Part shown: one piece after another, positions 50,797 to 60,364 of the stretch
How the letters are laid out: the number at the start of each line of letters is the position of its first letter
How positions within the stretch are numbered: the first letter of the stretch is position 1
Source: Amycolatopsis cihanbeyliensis
GTDB lineage: Bacteria > Actinomycetota > Actinomycetes > Mycobacteriales > Pseudonocardiaceae
Length of the DNA stretch: 64,000 bases
NCBI RefSeq assembly: GCF_006715045.1
Contig: NZ_VFML01000001.1
Span: 1,240,001-1,304,000 of the forward strand
Direction: 5' to 3'
Notes under the pieces: model-generated
Told to the model about the DNA's origin: nothing
The model's database searches: none
What the model saw: the letters and a program-made list of their open reading frames with translations, nothing else
Translations under genes and position numbers: made by a program

Positions 50797-52212
50797 CTAC
50801 TTGGACTTCTTCAACTTCTTCTCCCGTACCCGCACGCTGATCCGCACCGGGCTGCCGCGGAAGCCGAAGGTCTCGCGGAACTTGCGCTCCACGAACCGCC
50901 GGTAGCCCGCCTCGAGGAAACCGGTGGTGAACAGCACCAGCGTCGGCGGCCGCACCCCTGCCTGGGTCGCGAACAGGACCTTGGGTTGCTTGCCACCGCG
51001 CACCGGCGGCGGGGTGGCCGCGATCAGGTCGGACAACCACCCGTTCAGTTGACCGGTGGGCACCCGCTTGTCCCAGGACTCCAGCGCGGTGCGCAGGGCG
51101 GGCGCCAGCTTGCGCACCGAGCGACCGGTGAGCGCGGAGACGTTCACCCGCTCGGCCCACGGCACCCGCACCAGCCCGCGGTCCAGCTCCTTCTCCAACT
51201 GGTACCTGCGTTCCTCGTCGACAAGGTCCCACTTGTTCATGGCCAGCACGCAGGCCCTGCCCGCCTCCACGACCGTGCTGAGCACCCGCAGGTCCTGCTC
51301 GGACAGTGACTGGCTGGCGTCCAGCAGCACGATCGCCACCTCGGCGGCGTCGATCGCGGTCTTGGTGCGCAGCGAGGCGTAGTACTCGGCGCCGCTGGCG
51401 GTCTGCACCCGCTTGCGCAGGCCCGCGGTGTCCACGAACCGCCAGATCTCCCCGTCCACCTCGACCAGCGAGTCCACCGGGTCCACCGTGGTGCCCGCCA
51501 CCGCGTCCACCACCGCGCGCTGCTCACCTGCCAGCTTGTTCAGCAGGCTGGACTTGCCGACATTGGGTTTGCCGACCAGCGCGACCCGGCGCGGGCCCGC
51601 CACCCGGTCCCGGTCCCTCGGTGCCTCGGGCAGCGCAGCCACGATGGCGTCCAGCAGATCGCCGGAGCTGCGCCCGTGCAGGGCGCTCACCGGATGCGGT
51701 TCGCCGAGGCCGAGGGACCACAGCGCGGCGGTCTCGGCGATCAGCCGCTGGTCGTCCACCTTGTTCGCCGCCAGCAGCACCGGCCGCTTCGATCGCCGCA
51801 GCACCCTGGCCACGTCCTCGTCCGTGCCGGTGGCACCGACCGTGGCATCCACCACCAGCAGCACGGCGTCCGCGGTGGACATGGCGACCTCCGCCTGCGC
51901 GGCCACCGCGCCCCGCAGGCCGGTGGCGCCGTGCTCCCAGCCGCCGGTGTCCACCACGGTGAACCGTCGCCCGCTCCACAGCGCGTCGTAGGCGACCCGG
52001 TCCCTCGTCACCCCCGGCACGTCCTGCACCACCGCCTCGCGGCGGCCGAGGATGCGGTTGACCAGCGTCGACTTACCGACGTTCGGCCTGCCGACGACGG
52101 CGAGCACCGGTTGGGCGAGCTCCTCCTCCGCGTCCGCTTCGCCCTCGACCACCCGCGTGTCGAGCACGGCGAACTCCGACTCGTCGGACCACGTGCCATC
52201 AGCCTCGGTCAT
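50797..52212 (-). CDS. der: Ribosome biogenesis GTPase Der
   Basis: 471 residues with two tandem GTPase domains: [11 protein letters not shown] and NKVD in the first, [11 protein letters not shown] and NKWD in the second, then a C-terminal KH-like domain ending in lysine-rich residues. Der assists assembly of the large ribosomal subunit and is essential in most bacteria. It follows plsC and cmk in the usual actinobacterial cmk-plsC-der order. The ATG at 52212 has a purine-rich GGAGAGAAGAGC just upstream. Confidence 0.97.
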   Translation of the reverse strand: MTEADGTWSDESEFAVLDTRVVEGEADAEEELAQPVLAVVGRPNVGKSTLVNRILGRREAVVQDVPGVTRDRVAYDALWSGRRFTVVDTGGWEHGATGLRGAVAAQAEVAMSTADAVLLVVDATVGATGTDEDVARVLRRSKRPVLLAANKVDDQRLIAETAALWSLGLGEPHPVSALHGRSSGDLLDAIVAALPEAPRDRDRVAGPRRVALVGKPNVGKSSLLNKLAGEQRAVVDAVAGTTVDPVDSLVEVDGEIWRFVDTAGLRKRVQTASGAEYYASLRTKTAIDAAEVAIVLLDASQSLSEQDLRVLSTVVEAGRACVLAMNKWDLVDEERRYQLEKELDRGLVRVPWAERVNVSALTGRSVRKLAPALRTALESWDKRVPTGQLNGWLSDLIAATPPPVRGGKQPKVLFATQAGVRPPTLVLFTTGFLEAGYRRFVERKFRETFGFRGSPVRISVRVREKKLKKSK

Positions 52213-52227
52213 TGCTCTTCTCTCCAG

Positions 52228-52878
52228 TTAGGCGCGATACTTCTCGCGCCAGTCGTCCAGGGTGCGCACCAGGTCCGCGAGCTGGGAACGCAGCTGCTCG
52301 GTGGCTTCCACCAGGCCCGCCCTGCCGGGACCGACCCGCACCGTGAAGGGTTCGCCGACCAGCAGGTCCACCACCGGCCGGAAGCGCCGCCCGCTGCCCT
52401 CCGGCCTGCGGGCGCCCCGGGTGGCCACCGGCAGCACGACGGCACCGGAGTTGCGCACCAGCCACGCGGCCCCGCGCTGCGCCTGGGTCACATCGCCCGA
52501 ACCACGGGCCCCTTCCGGGAACACCCCGACCAGGGCGCCCTCGCGCAGCAGCCGCGCCGCGACCAGCAACGGCTCGCGATCCGGTTCACCGCGGCGTACC
52601 GGGATCTGCCCGATCCTCCGCAGTGCCCAGCCGGGCAGCCCGTGGAACAGTTCCCGCTTCACCAGGAACACCGAGCGACGCGGCAGCATTCCGAAGATCA
52701 GTTGCGGTTCGAGGAACGAGCTGTGGTTGGCGATCAGCACCACCGGCCCGGTCCGCGGCACCCGCTCCAGGCCGTGCAACCGGAGCCGGAACGCGGGCCG
52801 GAAACAAAAGGTACCGATGAACCTGGCGAAGTCGTGCAGCCGGGGTGCGGAACCCGCGGGCAGCCCGGACGTACTCAC
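52228..52878 (-). CDS. plsC: 1-acylglycerol-3-phosphate O-acyltransferase family protein
   Basis: A 216-residue LPLAT protein from the GTG at 52878 that overlaps the cmk stop (GTGA). Motif I reads NHSSFLEP, that is HX4E instead of the usual HX4D; motif II is around GQIPVRR, and motif III is FPEGARG. It acylates lysophosphatidate in phospholipid synthesis. The conserved link with cmk and der is common in actinobacteria. The glutamate in motif I is conservative and probably tolerated. Confidence 0.9.
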   Translation of the reverse strand: MSTSGLPAGSAPRLHDFARFIGTFCFRPAFRLRLHGLERVPRTGPVVLIANHSSFLEPQLIFGMLPRRSVFLVKRELFHGLPGWALRRIGQIPVRRGEPDREPLLVAARLLREGALVGVFPEGARGSGDVTQAQRGAAWLVRNSGAVVLPVATRGARRPEGSGRRFRPVVDLLVGEPFTVRVGPGRAGLVEATEQLRSQLADLVRTLDDWREKYRA

Positions 52879-53600
52879 CGAGTCGCCTCCGCGGCGCACC
52901 CGTTCAGCAGGCCGCGCCGGCAGGCCAGCTCGCTCAGCGCGATGATCACCTGGTCGATGTTCAGCTCCGAGGTGTCCACCGGCACGGCGTCCTCCGCGGG
53001 GCGCAGCGGCGAGGCCGCGCGGGTGGAGTCCAGCCGGTCCCGCCGCTCGACCGAGGCGCGAGTGTCGTCCGGGGCGGACGCCCGGCCCGCCGCGGCGTCC
53101 TGCGCTCCCCTGCGCTCGGCCCGAACCTCGGCGGAAGCGGTCAGGTAGATCTTCAGGCCCGCGTCCGGGGCCACCACCGTGCCGATGTCCCTGCCCTCGA
53201 CCACGATCCCGCCGGTCGCGGCCAGCACCCGCTCGATGATCTCCCGCTGCCGCGCCACCAGCAGCTCCCGCACCTCGGGAACCGCGGACACCGGGGACAC
53301 CGCGCGGTTGACCTCCTCGGTGCGGATCTCGGCGGCCAGCTCGGCACCGGCGAGCAGCGCCGCGGGGCGTGCGGGGTCGGTGCCGACGTCGAGCTCGACC
53401 GTGCCGGCGTGCCCGGCCACCGCCGCCGCGTCAGTGGGGTCGATCCCCGCGCGCAGCACGGCGAGGGTCACCAGCCGGTACATCGCACCGGTGTCCAGGT
53501 AACCCGCTCCCAGCCGGGAGGCGAGCGTGCGTGCCACCGTGGTCTTCCCGGTTCCCGACGGGCCGTCCATCGCGACCACGCCACGTAGGGCTCCCGACAC
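52875..53600 (-). CDS. cmk: Cytidylate kinase
   Basis: A 241-residue (d)CMP kinase. The P-loop is [13 protein letters not shown] (about 11-23), followed by the conserved YLDTGAMYR and [15 protein letters not shown] segments. It makes CDP from CMP for nucleic acid and lipid synthesis. The GTG start has AAGGAGG with 7-nt spacing. First gene of the cmk-plsC-der operon. Length and motifs are standard. Confidence 0.96.
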   Translation of the reverse strand: MSGALRGVVAMDGPSGTGKTTVARTLASRLGAGYLDTGAMYRLVTLAVLRAGIDPTDAAAVAGHAGTVELDVGTDPARPAALLAGAELAAEIRTEEVNRAVSPVSAVPEVRELLVARQREIIERVLAATGGIVVEGRDIGTVVAPDAGLKIYLTASAEVRAERRGAQDAAAGRASAPDDTRASVERRDRLDSTRAASPLRPAEDAVPVDTSELNIDQVIIALSELACRRGLLNGCAAEATR

Positions 53601-53673
53601 CGTTGCGCCTCCTTAACCGTTGCTCAGCCACCTACCCCAGCGCATCATTCTGCCGGGAGGGCATGGGAACGGA

Positions 53674-54021
53674 TCAGTCGGCTTGCCCCTCCGCGCGCAG
53701 CCGCTCGTCCAGCTCGTCCACCTCCACGGCAGACCGCTCCACCGCGCCGGTGACGTAGCCCGCCTTGCCGAACAGCTGGGACAGCACCGGTGCGGTGATC
53801 ACCTGGAACAGCGCGACCAGTACCAGCGCGACCGCGTATCGCGGTTCCAGCCGCACCGCCGCACCGGCCAGCACCAGCAGCAACCCGAAGGTCTGGGTCT
53901 TGGTGGCCGCCTGCAGTCGGGTGAGCAGGTCGGGAAACCGCAGCAGGCCGAACGCGCCGAGCAGGCACAGCGCGGTGCCGGTAAGCAGGAGCACCGCGGA
54001 GATCGTGTCGTGGACGGTCAC
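53674..54021 (-). CDS. mnhG: Mrp Na+/H+ antiporter subunit G
   Basis: 115 residues with three hydrophobic helices and the family segment GAFGLLRFPDLLTRLQAATK. The GTG start overlaps the mnhF stop (GTGA at 54018-54021); longer frames are shadows. Last gene of the seven-gene operon. Mrp subunits assemble into one membrane complex that exports sodium or calcium in exchange for protons. Confidence 0.93.
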   Translation of the reverse strand: MTVHDTISAVLLLTGTALCLLGAFGLLRFPDLLTRLQAATKTQTFGLLLVLAGAAVRLEPRYAVALVLVALFQVITAPVLSQLFGKAGYVTGAVERSAVEVDELDERLRAEGQAD

Positions 54022-54284
54022 TGGTACTCCTCCCTGCGCTCGGCGAGCTTGACCGCACACAGCGAACCGACGAAGGCCAGCAGCGCGACCGACAACAGCA
54101 GGGCGACGTTCAGCGGGCGCTGCGACATTGCCATCTCCACCCCGACCCCGGCCAGGATCAGCACCAGCAGCATGTCCAGTGCCAGGATCCGGTCCAGGGT
54201 GCGCGGGCCGCGCACCAGCCGCGCCAGGGTGAGCAGCGCGGCCAGCGACAGCAGGCCGAAGGCGACGGAAAAGACGACGGTCAC
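54018..54284 (-). CDS. mnhF: Mrp Na+/H+ antiporter subunit F
   Basis: 88 residues with three hydrophobic segments and the LARLVRGPRTLDRILALDML motif of MrpF/PhaF. It overlaps mnhE and mnhG by 4 nt each. Small membrane subunit of the Mrp complex. Confidence 0.93.
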   Translation of the reverse strand: MTVVFSVAFGLLSLAALLTLARLVRGPRTLDRILALDMLLVLILAGVGVEMAMSQRPLNVALLLSVALLAFVGSLCAVKLAERREEYQ

Positions 54285-54844
54285 CAGGCACCTCCCTTCG
54301 CGGGTGCCCGGCGCGCGGCGGCCACCCGGTCCCGCACGGTCGCGGCCTCCCGCGCGCTGCCGAGCGCCTCGACCACCCGGATCTGCAACTCGAGCACCTG
54401 GTCATGGGCGCGGGCGGCCTCCCGCGCCGAGCGCACCCCGAGGGCGTAGACGTAGTAGATCCCGCGTGCCCTGTCGATCTGCAGCACGAACTTGCCGGGG
54501 GTCAGCGAGACCATGTTGGCCGCGGCCACCACGGCGTGGTCACGTTCGGACAGCACGGGCACGGACAGCACGGCCTCCCGCACCGAGCGGCCGTAGCGGA
54601 GCACGAACCAGGCCGTCTGGAAGGCCGATGCGGTCAGATCGGCCACCACGAACACGACCAGTCGCAGCAGGCGCAGCGGCCGCACGAACAGTCCCGGCCT
54701 GGTGGGCAGCGGGAACAGCAACAACACGCCCAGCGCCACCACCACCCCGGTGAGCACGATGAACGGATCGACCGAGCCCCACAGCATGAACCAGACCAGC
54801 AGCAGCCAGACGAACATCGTGAGGGAGAAGCGTTGCCGGGTCAT
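54281..54844 (-). CDS. mnhE: Mrp Na+/H+ antiporter subunit E
   Basis: 187 residues, with N-terminal hydrophobic helices and a soluble C-terminal part containing VSLTPGKFVLQIDRARGIYY, the MrpE hallmark. It overlaps mnhD and mnhF by 4 nt. The C-terminal tail is longer than in Bacillus MrpE and charged. Subunit needed for assembly of the complex. Confidence 0.93.
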   Translation of the reverse strand: MTRQRFSLTMFVWLLLVWFMLWGSVDPFIVLTGVVVALGVLLLFPLPTRPGLFVRPLRLLRLVVFVVADLTASAFQTAWFVLRYGRSVREAVLSVPVLSERDHAVVAAANMVSLTPGKFVLQIDRARGIYYVYALGVRSAREAARAHDQVLELQIRVVEALGSAREAATVRDRVAAARRAPAKGGAW

Positions 54845-56376
54845 CGGTCACCTCCCTGCCCGAGTACCGCCTCGCGGTACGCCCCGCCGTCCAGGAGATC
54901 GTTCGCGGCACGCTCGCTGATCGCCGACAGCGGGCCCGCCAGCACCGCCACCGCGACCCCGGCCACCACCAGCCCGCCGGTGGCCAGCAGCATCGGCCGC
55001 GAGGTCGCGCCGGTGCCCACGGTCACCTCGTCGGTCGGGTCCGGGTCCGGATGCGGCGGGCACTCCCTACCCCAGAACGAGCCCACCCAGATCTTGGCCA
55101 CCGCGTAGAGGGTCAGCAGGCTGGTCAGCACCGCCCCGGCGGTCACCAGGTACGCGGTCGGGGTGGCCACCTCGGCCCCCGCGCGCAGCAGCGCGATCTT
55201 GGCGACGAACCCGGAGAACGGCGGGATACCGGCCAGGCTCAGCGCCGGCACCGCGAACAGGACGGCGACCAGGGGGTAGGCCTTGGCCACCCCGGACATG
55301 TCGCGCAGGGACACCGTGCCGGTGTGCCGGGTAACCACGCCGCTGACCAGGAACAACGCCGCCTGCACGATGATGTGGTGCACCACGTACAGGATCACCC
55401 CGGTCAGCCCGATCACGGTGAACAGCGCGAGCCCGAACAGCATGTACCCGATATGGCTGACCAGCAGGAAGGACATCAGCCGGTTGATGTCGTTCTGCGC
55501 GATCGCGCCGAGCACCCCGACGATCATGGTCAGTACCGCCACCACCAGCAGCAGGGTCCAGCTCGCGTCGTGGTCGAACACCAGCGCCTGGGTGCGGATC
55601 AGCGCGTACACCCCGACCTTGGTGAGCAGCCCGGCGAAGACCGCGGTGATCGGGGCGGGGGCGGTCGGGTAGCTGTCCGGCAGCCAGAAGTGCAGCGGCA
55701 CCAGCGCGGCCTTGATCCCGAAGACCACCACGACCAGCAGGCCGAGCACGGTCTTGACGCCCTCGGGCAGTTCGGCGACCCGCACGGCGAGGTCGGCCAT
55801 GTTCACCGTGCCGGTCGCCGCGTACACCAGGGCGACCATGGTGAGGAACAGCAGCGAGGAGGTGAGGCTGACGATCACGTAGGTCATCCCCGCCCGCACC
55901 CGCGGCGCGTTGCTCCGCCTGGTGATCAGTACGTAGGAGGCGGACAGCATGATCTCGAAGGCGACGAACAGGTTGAACAGGTCGCCGGTCAGGTAGGCCA
56001 TGGACACCCCGGCGCAGAGCACCAGGTACATCGGCAGGAACGCGGTGGAGGTGGTGCCGCGGCCGTAGTCCACGATCCGCTGGCCGATGGAGAAGATCAG
56101 CACGGCCAGCGTGACCACGGCGGACACCAGCAGCAACAGCGCGGAGAGCCGGTCGGCGATCAGGGTGATCCCGAACGGCGGCGCGTGCCCGCCCAGCTGC
56201 AGCACCACCGGCCCCTGCTCGTCCACGTGCACCAGCAGGACCGCTGCCACGGCCGCGATGGCGGTGAGCACCAGCACGCCGAGCAGCCGCTGCGCCGCGG
56301 GCGAGCGCCGCGCCACCAGAGACAGCGCCGCCGCCAGCAGCGGCAGCAGCACGGGCAGCGAGACCAGGGTGGTCAC
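54841..56376 (-). CDS. mnhD: Mrp Na+/H+ antiporter subunit D
   Basis: A 511-residue NuoN/NuoM-like subunit with about fourteen hydrophobic helices. The helix with FNLFVAFEIMLSASYVLI holds the conserved glutamate, and later LVPLHFWLPDSYPTAPAPI and HHIIVQAALFLVSG helices carry proton-path lysine and histidines. One of the two large pumping subunits. The C-terminal loop is rich in D and P (ECPPHPDPDP). Confidence 0.95.
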   Translation of the reverse strand: MTTLVSLPVLLPLLAAALSLVARRSPAAQRLLGVLVLTAIAAVAAVLLVHVDEQGPVVLQLGGHAPPFGITLIADRLSALLLLVSAVVTLAVLIFSIGQRIVDYGRGTTSTAFLPMYLVLCAGVSMAYLTGDLFNLFVAFEIMLSASYVLITRRSNAPRVRAGMTYVIVSLTSSLLFLTMVALVYAATGTVNMADLAVRVAELPEGVKTVLGLLVVVVFGIKAALVPLHFWLPDSYPTAPAPITAVFAGLLTKVGVYALIRTQALVFDHDASWTLLLVVAVLTMIVGVLGAIAQNDINRLMSFLLVSHIGYMLFGLALFTVIGLTGVILYVVHHIIVQAALFLVSGVVTRHTGTVSLRDMSGVAKAYPLVAVLFAVPALSLAGIPPFSGFVAKIALLRAGAEVATPTAYLVTAGAVLTSLLTLYAVAKIWVGSFWGRECPPHPDPDPTDEVTVGTGATSRPMLLATGGLVVAGVAVAVLAGPLSAISERAANDLLDGGAYREAVLGQGGDR

Positions 56377-56864
56377 CGGCGCACCCCCGGCCCGGTGTCC
56401 CCTTCGTTCCCGGACTCGCCGGTCTCACTGGTGCCTTCGTGGTCCGCGGCGTCCTCGGGATCCTCGGCCTCGGTGGTCTCCGCGGCGGCGCTCATCTCCT
56501 GCGCCTCGGCCACCGCCTCGGCGATCCGGCGGTCCTCGAGGTCGTCCCGCACCTCGTCGTGCCCGAGCAGCACCCAGGACCGGTAGGCCAGTGCGAGCAG
56601 GAAGGTCAGCAGGCCGAAGGTGATCACGATCGCGGTGAGCGCCATGGCCTGCGGCAGCGGGTCGGACATCTCGTCCAGCCCGGCCATCCCGATGAACGGG
56701 GGCACGCCCGGCGGCCCGCCCGCGACCTGGAGGAACAGGTTGGCGCCGTGGCCGAGCAGCACGATGCCGATGATCACCCGCATCAGCGAGCGCTGCATGA
56801 TCAGGTAGAAGCCCGCCGTGTACAACGCCGCGAGGATGACGGCCATGGTCAGGTTGATGGTCAC
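56373..56864 (-). CDS. mnhC: Mrp Na+/H+ antiporter subunit C
   Basis: 163 residues from the GTG at 56864 overlapping the mnhB stop; a longer frame through mnhB is a shadow. It is NuoK-like with three helices and the segment LPQAMALTAIVITFGLLTF. A long acidic cytoplasmic tail (about residues 115-163, rich in E and D) extends beyond the usual 110 residues, as in other actinobacterial MnhC proteins. Confidence 0.94.
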   Translation of the reverse strand: MTINLTMAVILAALYTAGFYLIMQRSLMRVIIGIVLLGHGANLFLQVAGGPPGVPPFIGMAGLDEMSDPLPQAMALTAIVITFGLLTFLLALAYRSWVLLGHDEVRDDLEDRRIAEAVAEAQEMSAAAETTEAEDPEDAADHEGTSETGESGNEGDTGPGVRR

Positions 56865-57424
56865 AGAGACTCGGCCTCCTCCTCGTTCTGCCGCTCCAGT
56901 TCGCGGGTCTCGATGCCGGAGCCGAGCGTGCGCATCAGGTCCAGCACCACGCCGACGATCAGCAGGTACACGCCGATGTCCAGGGCGAGGCTGCTGACGA
57001 TCTCGAGTTCGCCGAGCACCGGAGGGTGCAGTGTCCACACCGCGCTGGACAGCACGGGCTTGCCGAAGGCCACCGGGACGAGCGCGGTGGTCACCGCGAC
57101 GGCCAGCCCGTAGCCGATCAGCACCGGCGGCCGGACCCGGGTGGCGGCGGCGATCTCGGCACTGCCACCCGCGACGTAACGCAGCACGAAGGCGAGCCCG
57201 GCGACGAGGCCGCCGGTGAACCCGCCGCCCGCGTAGTGGTGCCCCGCGAACAGCAGGTACAGCGACACCACCAGCACGGTCGGGAAGATGATCCTGGTGC
57301 ACACCTCCAGCAGCAGCGAGCGCGGCCACCCGTGCGTGCTCTGCTCGGCGAGCAGCCACTGCTCCCGCGGCCAGTCCCACTCGGTCCAGTGCACCGGCTC
57401 CTCGTCGTGCTCGCGCTCGGTCAT
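56861..57424 (-). CDS. mnhB: Mrp Na+/H+ antiporter subunit B
   Basis: 187 residues: a charged N-terminal 35 residues, then four hydrophobic helices with YAGGGFTGGLVAGLAFVLRY, the MrpB signature. It overlaps mnhA and mnhC by 4 nt. The N-terminal WTEWDWPREQWLLAE stretch is an extension relative to Bacillus MrpB. Confidence 0.94.
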   Translation of the reverse strand: MTEREHDEEPVHWTEWDWPREQWLLAEQSTHGWPRSLLLEVCTRIIFPTVLVVSLYLLFAGHHYAGGGFTGGLVAGLAFVLRYVAGGSAEIAAATRVRPPVLIGYGLAVAVTTALVPVAFGKPVLSSAVWTLHPPVLGELEIVSSLALDIGVYLLIVGVVLDLMRTLGSGIETRELERQNEEEAESL

Positions 57425-59781
57425 GGCCCGCGCTCCTCGGTCTCGTGGGCAGGCTCGTCCTGCCTGGAGTGCCCTCCGGTGCGGCGCCGGGGCAGGTAGC
57501 CGGCCAGCGCGAGGCTGGCCGCCCCGGTGGCCGCGACGGCGAGCACCACGATCTCGCCCACGGTGTCGAACGCGCGGAAGTCGACCAGGATCGCGTTCAC
57601 CACGTTGTGTGCCCCCGCCTCGGGCAGCGCCCGCTGGAGGTACTCGGCGGAGGCCTCGGAGGGCTCCGGCCGGTTACCGGAGAACAGCACCGCCAGCAGC
57701 GCCACGAACACTCCGCCCGCGCCCGCCACGGTCGCCTTCATCCAGCGCGTGCTGCGGATCGGTGGGTGGGACTGGACGAACGTCGAGGGAAACCGGCGCA
57801 GCACGAAGACGAACACGACCAGCGTCAGCGACTCGACCAAAAACTGGGCCAGCGCGAGGTCGGTGCCGCCGTGCACGAGGAACAGCGCGCCGATGCCGTA
57901 GCCGACCACCCCGGTGAGCAGCACGGCGGTCAGCCTGCGCCGGGCCAGCAGCACCGTGGCGGTGGCCACCAGCACCACGATCGCCACCGGCAGTTGCAAC
58001 CAGGTGTCGAACAGCGCGGGGGCACTCGCGTCCACCGCGCCGGTGAGCAGCCCGGCGCCGGGCACCAGCACCACCACGAGCAGGATGGTGCCGATGTAGG
58101 TGGGCAGTGATCCGGTCTGCACCCGGCCGGTGAACCCGTGCGCGAGGCCGTCCAGTCCGGTGACCGCCCGGTGGTAACCGCGCTGGGCGTGCAACGGCCC
58201 CGGCACCCAACCGGACATTCGCAGCATGACCGGGTTGGCCCGGTGTACGAGGTATCCGCCGCCGAGGATCACCGCGGACAGCAGCAGCGGCAGGGTCCAG
58301 CCGTGCCACAGTGCGAGGTGATACGGCTCGGCCCCGGCGGGGTAGGCGGAGGCGTAGCCAGCCGGCAACGGCTCGACCAGGCCCACCAGCAGGGGCAGCA
58401 CCAGCCCGGCCAGCGCGGGCAGTGCGATCGTCACCCCGAAACCGGCCCCGGGCGCGGGCGGTTGCGAGGGTGTGGCGCCGCGCCGGCTACCGAAGGCGCC
58501 GACCAGGAAACGCAGGCTGTAGGCCACCGTGAACACCGATCCGAGCACGAGCCCGGCGAGCACGGCCGTCTCCCTGAACCCGCCACCGGCGAAGGCCTCC
58601 AGCGCGGCCTCCTTGCCGACGAACCCGAGCAGCGGGGGCACCCCGGCCATCGAGGCCGCGGCCAGCCCGGCGAGGGTGGCCACCGCTGGCCAGCGCGCAC
58701 CGAGCCCGGACAGCTCGCGGATGTCCCGCGTCCCGGCCCGCCGGTCGATCGCGCCCACGGTGAGGAACAGGGTGGACTTGAAAAGCCCGTGCGCGAGCAG
58801 CATCGTGGCGCCCGCAATGGCGGCGACGTAGCTGCCGGTGCCCAGCAGCACCATGAGAAAGCCGAGCTGGCTGACCGTGCCGAAGGCCAGCAGGATCTTC
58901 AGGTCGTGCTCGCGCAGGGCGCGGAAGCCGCCGAGCACCATGGTCCAGACCCCGAGGATCAGCACCGGGATCCACCAGGCAGGCAGGTCGGCGAAGCCGG
59001 GGGCGAACCGGGCCACCAGGTAGACCCCGGCCTTGACCATGGCCGCGGCATGCAGATAGGCGCTCACCGGAGTCGGGGCGACCATCGCCGCGGGCAACCA
59101 CGGGTGGAACGGCACCTGCGCGGACTTGGTGAAGGCGCCGAGGAGCACCAGCACAACGGCGATGTCCACGACGGTCCCGCTCGGCGGTGCGGCCACGATC
59201 TCGGACACCCGGAAGGTGCCCGCCTGGACCCCCAGCAAGATCAGGCCCAGCAGCATGGCCAGCCCGCCGAGGGCGGTGACCAGCAACGCCTGCATGGCCG
59301 AGCGGCGCACATTCTTGCCGATCCCGTCGCCGCCGACCAGGAGGAAGGAGCAGACCGTTGTCAGCTCCCAAAAGATGTAGAGCGAGAACACGTCGTCGGC
59401 GAGGACCAGACCCAGCATGGACCCGGCGAAGACCAGCAGCAGCACCGAGTTCCGGCCGACATCGCTCCCGCCCGGCTTGGCGTAGAACGCGTAGTAGCAC
59501 AGCACCAGTGCGCCGATCCCGGCGACGAGCACGATCATCACCATGGCCAGCGTGTCCAGCCGCAGCACGACGTCCAGGCCGATCCGGGGAGCCCAGGAAA
59601 AGGACTCGGTGACTGGGTCACCCTCCGGAGTGAACCGGAGGAAGGAGTACCCGAGCGTGCCCGCGGGGACGAGCGCGGCGACCCCGAAGGCCCACCGCCC
59701 GTACCGCCGCGCCACCAGCGGCAACACGCACGCCACCACGAAGTGCACCGCGATCGCGATCAGCACGCCTGCTCTCACCAC
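57421..59781 (-). CDS. mnhA: Mrp Na+/H+ antiporter subunit A
   Basis: 786 residues. The NuoL-like part (about 1-500) has the conserved FWELTTVCSFLLVG and SAYLHAAAMVKAGVYL helices. A C-terminal part holds a DUF4040/MrpA-C segment (GIGALFLVHGGTDLALAQFL). It is the largest pumping subunit and the first gene of the operon, GTG start at 59781. A 100-bp gap separates it from the divergent RCK/CPA2 antiporter pair. Confidence 0.95.
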   Translation of the reverse strand: MVRAGVLIAIAVHFVVACVLPLVARRYGRWAFGVAALVPAGTLGYSFLRFTPEGDPVTESFSWAPRIGLDVVLRLDTLAMVMIVLVAGIGALVLCYYAFYAKPGGSDVGRNSVLLLVFAGSMLGLVLADDVFSLYIFWELTTVCSFLLVGGDGIGKNVRRSAMQALLVTALGGLAMLLGLILLGVQAGTFRVSEIVAAPPSGTVVDIAVVLVLLGAFTKSAQVPFHPWLPAAMVAPTPVSAYLHAAAMVKAGVYLVARFAPGFADLPAWWIPVLILGVWTMVLGGFRALREHDLKILLAFGTVSQLGFLMVLLGTGSYVAAIAGATMLLAHGLFKSTLFLTVGAIDRRAGTRDIRELSGLGARWPAVATLAGLAAASMAGVPPLLGFVGKEAALEAFAGGGFRETAVLAGLVLGSVFTVAYSLRFLVGAFGSRRGATPSQPPAPGAGFGVTIALPALAGLVLPLLVGLVEPLPAGYASAYPAGAEPYHLALWHGWTLPLLLSAVILGGGYLVHRANPVMLRMSGWVPGPLHAQRGYHRAVTGLDGLAHGFTGRVQTGSLPTYIGTILLVVVLVPGAGLLTGAVDASAPALFDTWLQLPVAIVVLVATATVLLARRRLTAVLLTGVVGYGIGALFLVHGGTDLALAQFLVESLTLVVFVFVLRRFPSTFVQSHPPIRSTRWMKATVAGAGGVFVALLAVLFSGNRPEPSEASAEYLQRALPEAGAHNVVNAILVDFRAFDTVGEIVVLAVAATGAASLALAGYLPRRRTGGHSRQDEPAHETEERGP

Positions 59782-59881
59782 CGTTCGTGTTCCGCCGGTA
59801 CGTAATCACATGGGGGACGGTGTGGCCGGGATTTCCGGCCTGCACGGGCAGGTGTTTTGCGGAATCGGTTACCTTGGATGT

Positions 59882-60364
59882 GTGAACGTCGAAGTAACAC
59901 CGCTGCCGGGCATCGGCGTCCGCAAGGACTTCGCGATGGAGAACGGGCGGCGGATCGGTGTGGTCACCCACAAGGACGGCCAGATCGAGCTGATCCTCTC
60001 CAAATCGGACGATCCGGATGCCTGCATCGCCTCGCTGCCGCTGACCACGGAGGAAGCGGGGGCGCTCGCGAACCTGCTCGGCGCGCCCCAGCTGGTCGCG
60101 CAGCTGAACGAGGACCATCGGGAGTTCGCCGGGATTCACACCCGGCAGATCTCCATCAAGACCGGCTCGCCCTTCCACGGCCGCACCCTCGGGGACACCA
60201 CGCTGCGCACCCGCACCGGTGTCTCGGTGGTCGCGGTCATGCGGGCCGGGCAGGTACAGCCCTCCCCCACTCCCGAGTTCACCTTCACCGGAGGGGACGT
60301 ACTGGTCGCGGTCGGGACCTCGGACGGCCTGGACGAGGCCATCAAGATCCTCCGGCACGGCTGA
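59882..60364 (+). CDS. TrkA-C domain regulatory subunit of cation/proton antiporter
   Basis: 160 residues from the GTG at 59882; upstream frame extension is a shadow of mnhA. The C-terminal RCK_C (TrkA-C) domain spans about 75-158 (HTRQISIKTGSPFHGRTLGD, then FTFTGGDVLVAVGTSDGL). The N-terminal 70 residues resemble the KhtT/CpaA-type regulator. It binds a nucleotide or ion and gates the antiporter encoded directly downstream, whose start follows its stop with no gap. Confidence 0.9.
   Translation: MNVEVTPLPGIGVRKDFAMENGRRIGVVTHKDGQIELILSKSDDPDACIASLPLTTEEAGALANLLGAPQLVAQLNEDHREFAGIHTRQISIKTGSPFHGRTLGDTTLRTRTGVSVVAVMRAGQVQPSPTPEFTFTGGDVLVAVGTSDGLDEAIKILRHG

Noticed and set aside
46847..50905. 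1352-codon open frame on the plus strand opposite the Pls-like gene
   Set aside because: Antisense shadow; composition is R/G/Q/H-rich without motifs, and the minus strand has complete adenylation-domain motifs.
57421..59805. Long plus-strand frame opposite mnhA
   Set aside because: Low-complexity G/R/Q/H composition and no domain; mnhA on the minus strand explains the region.
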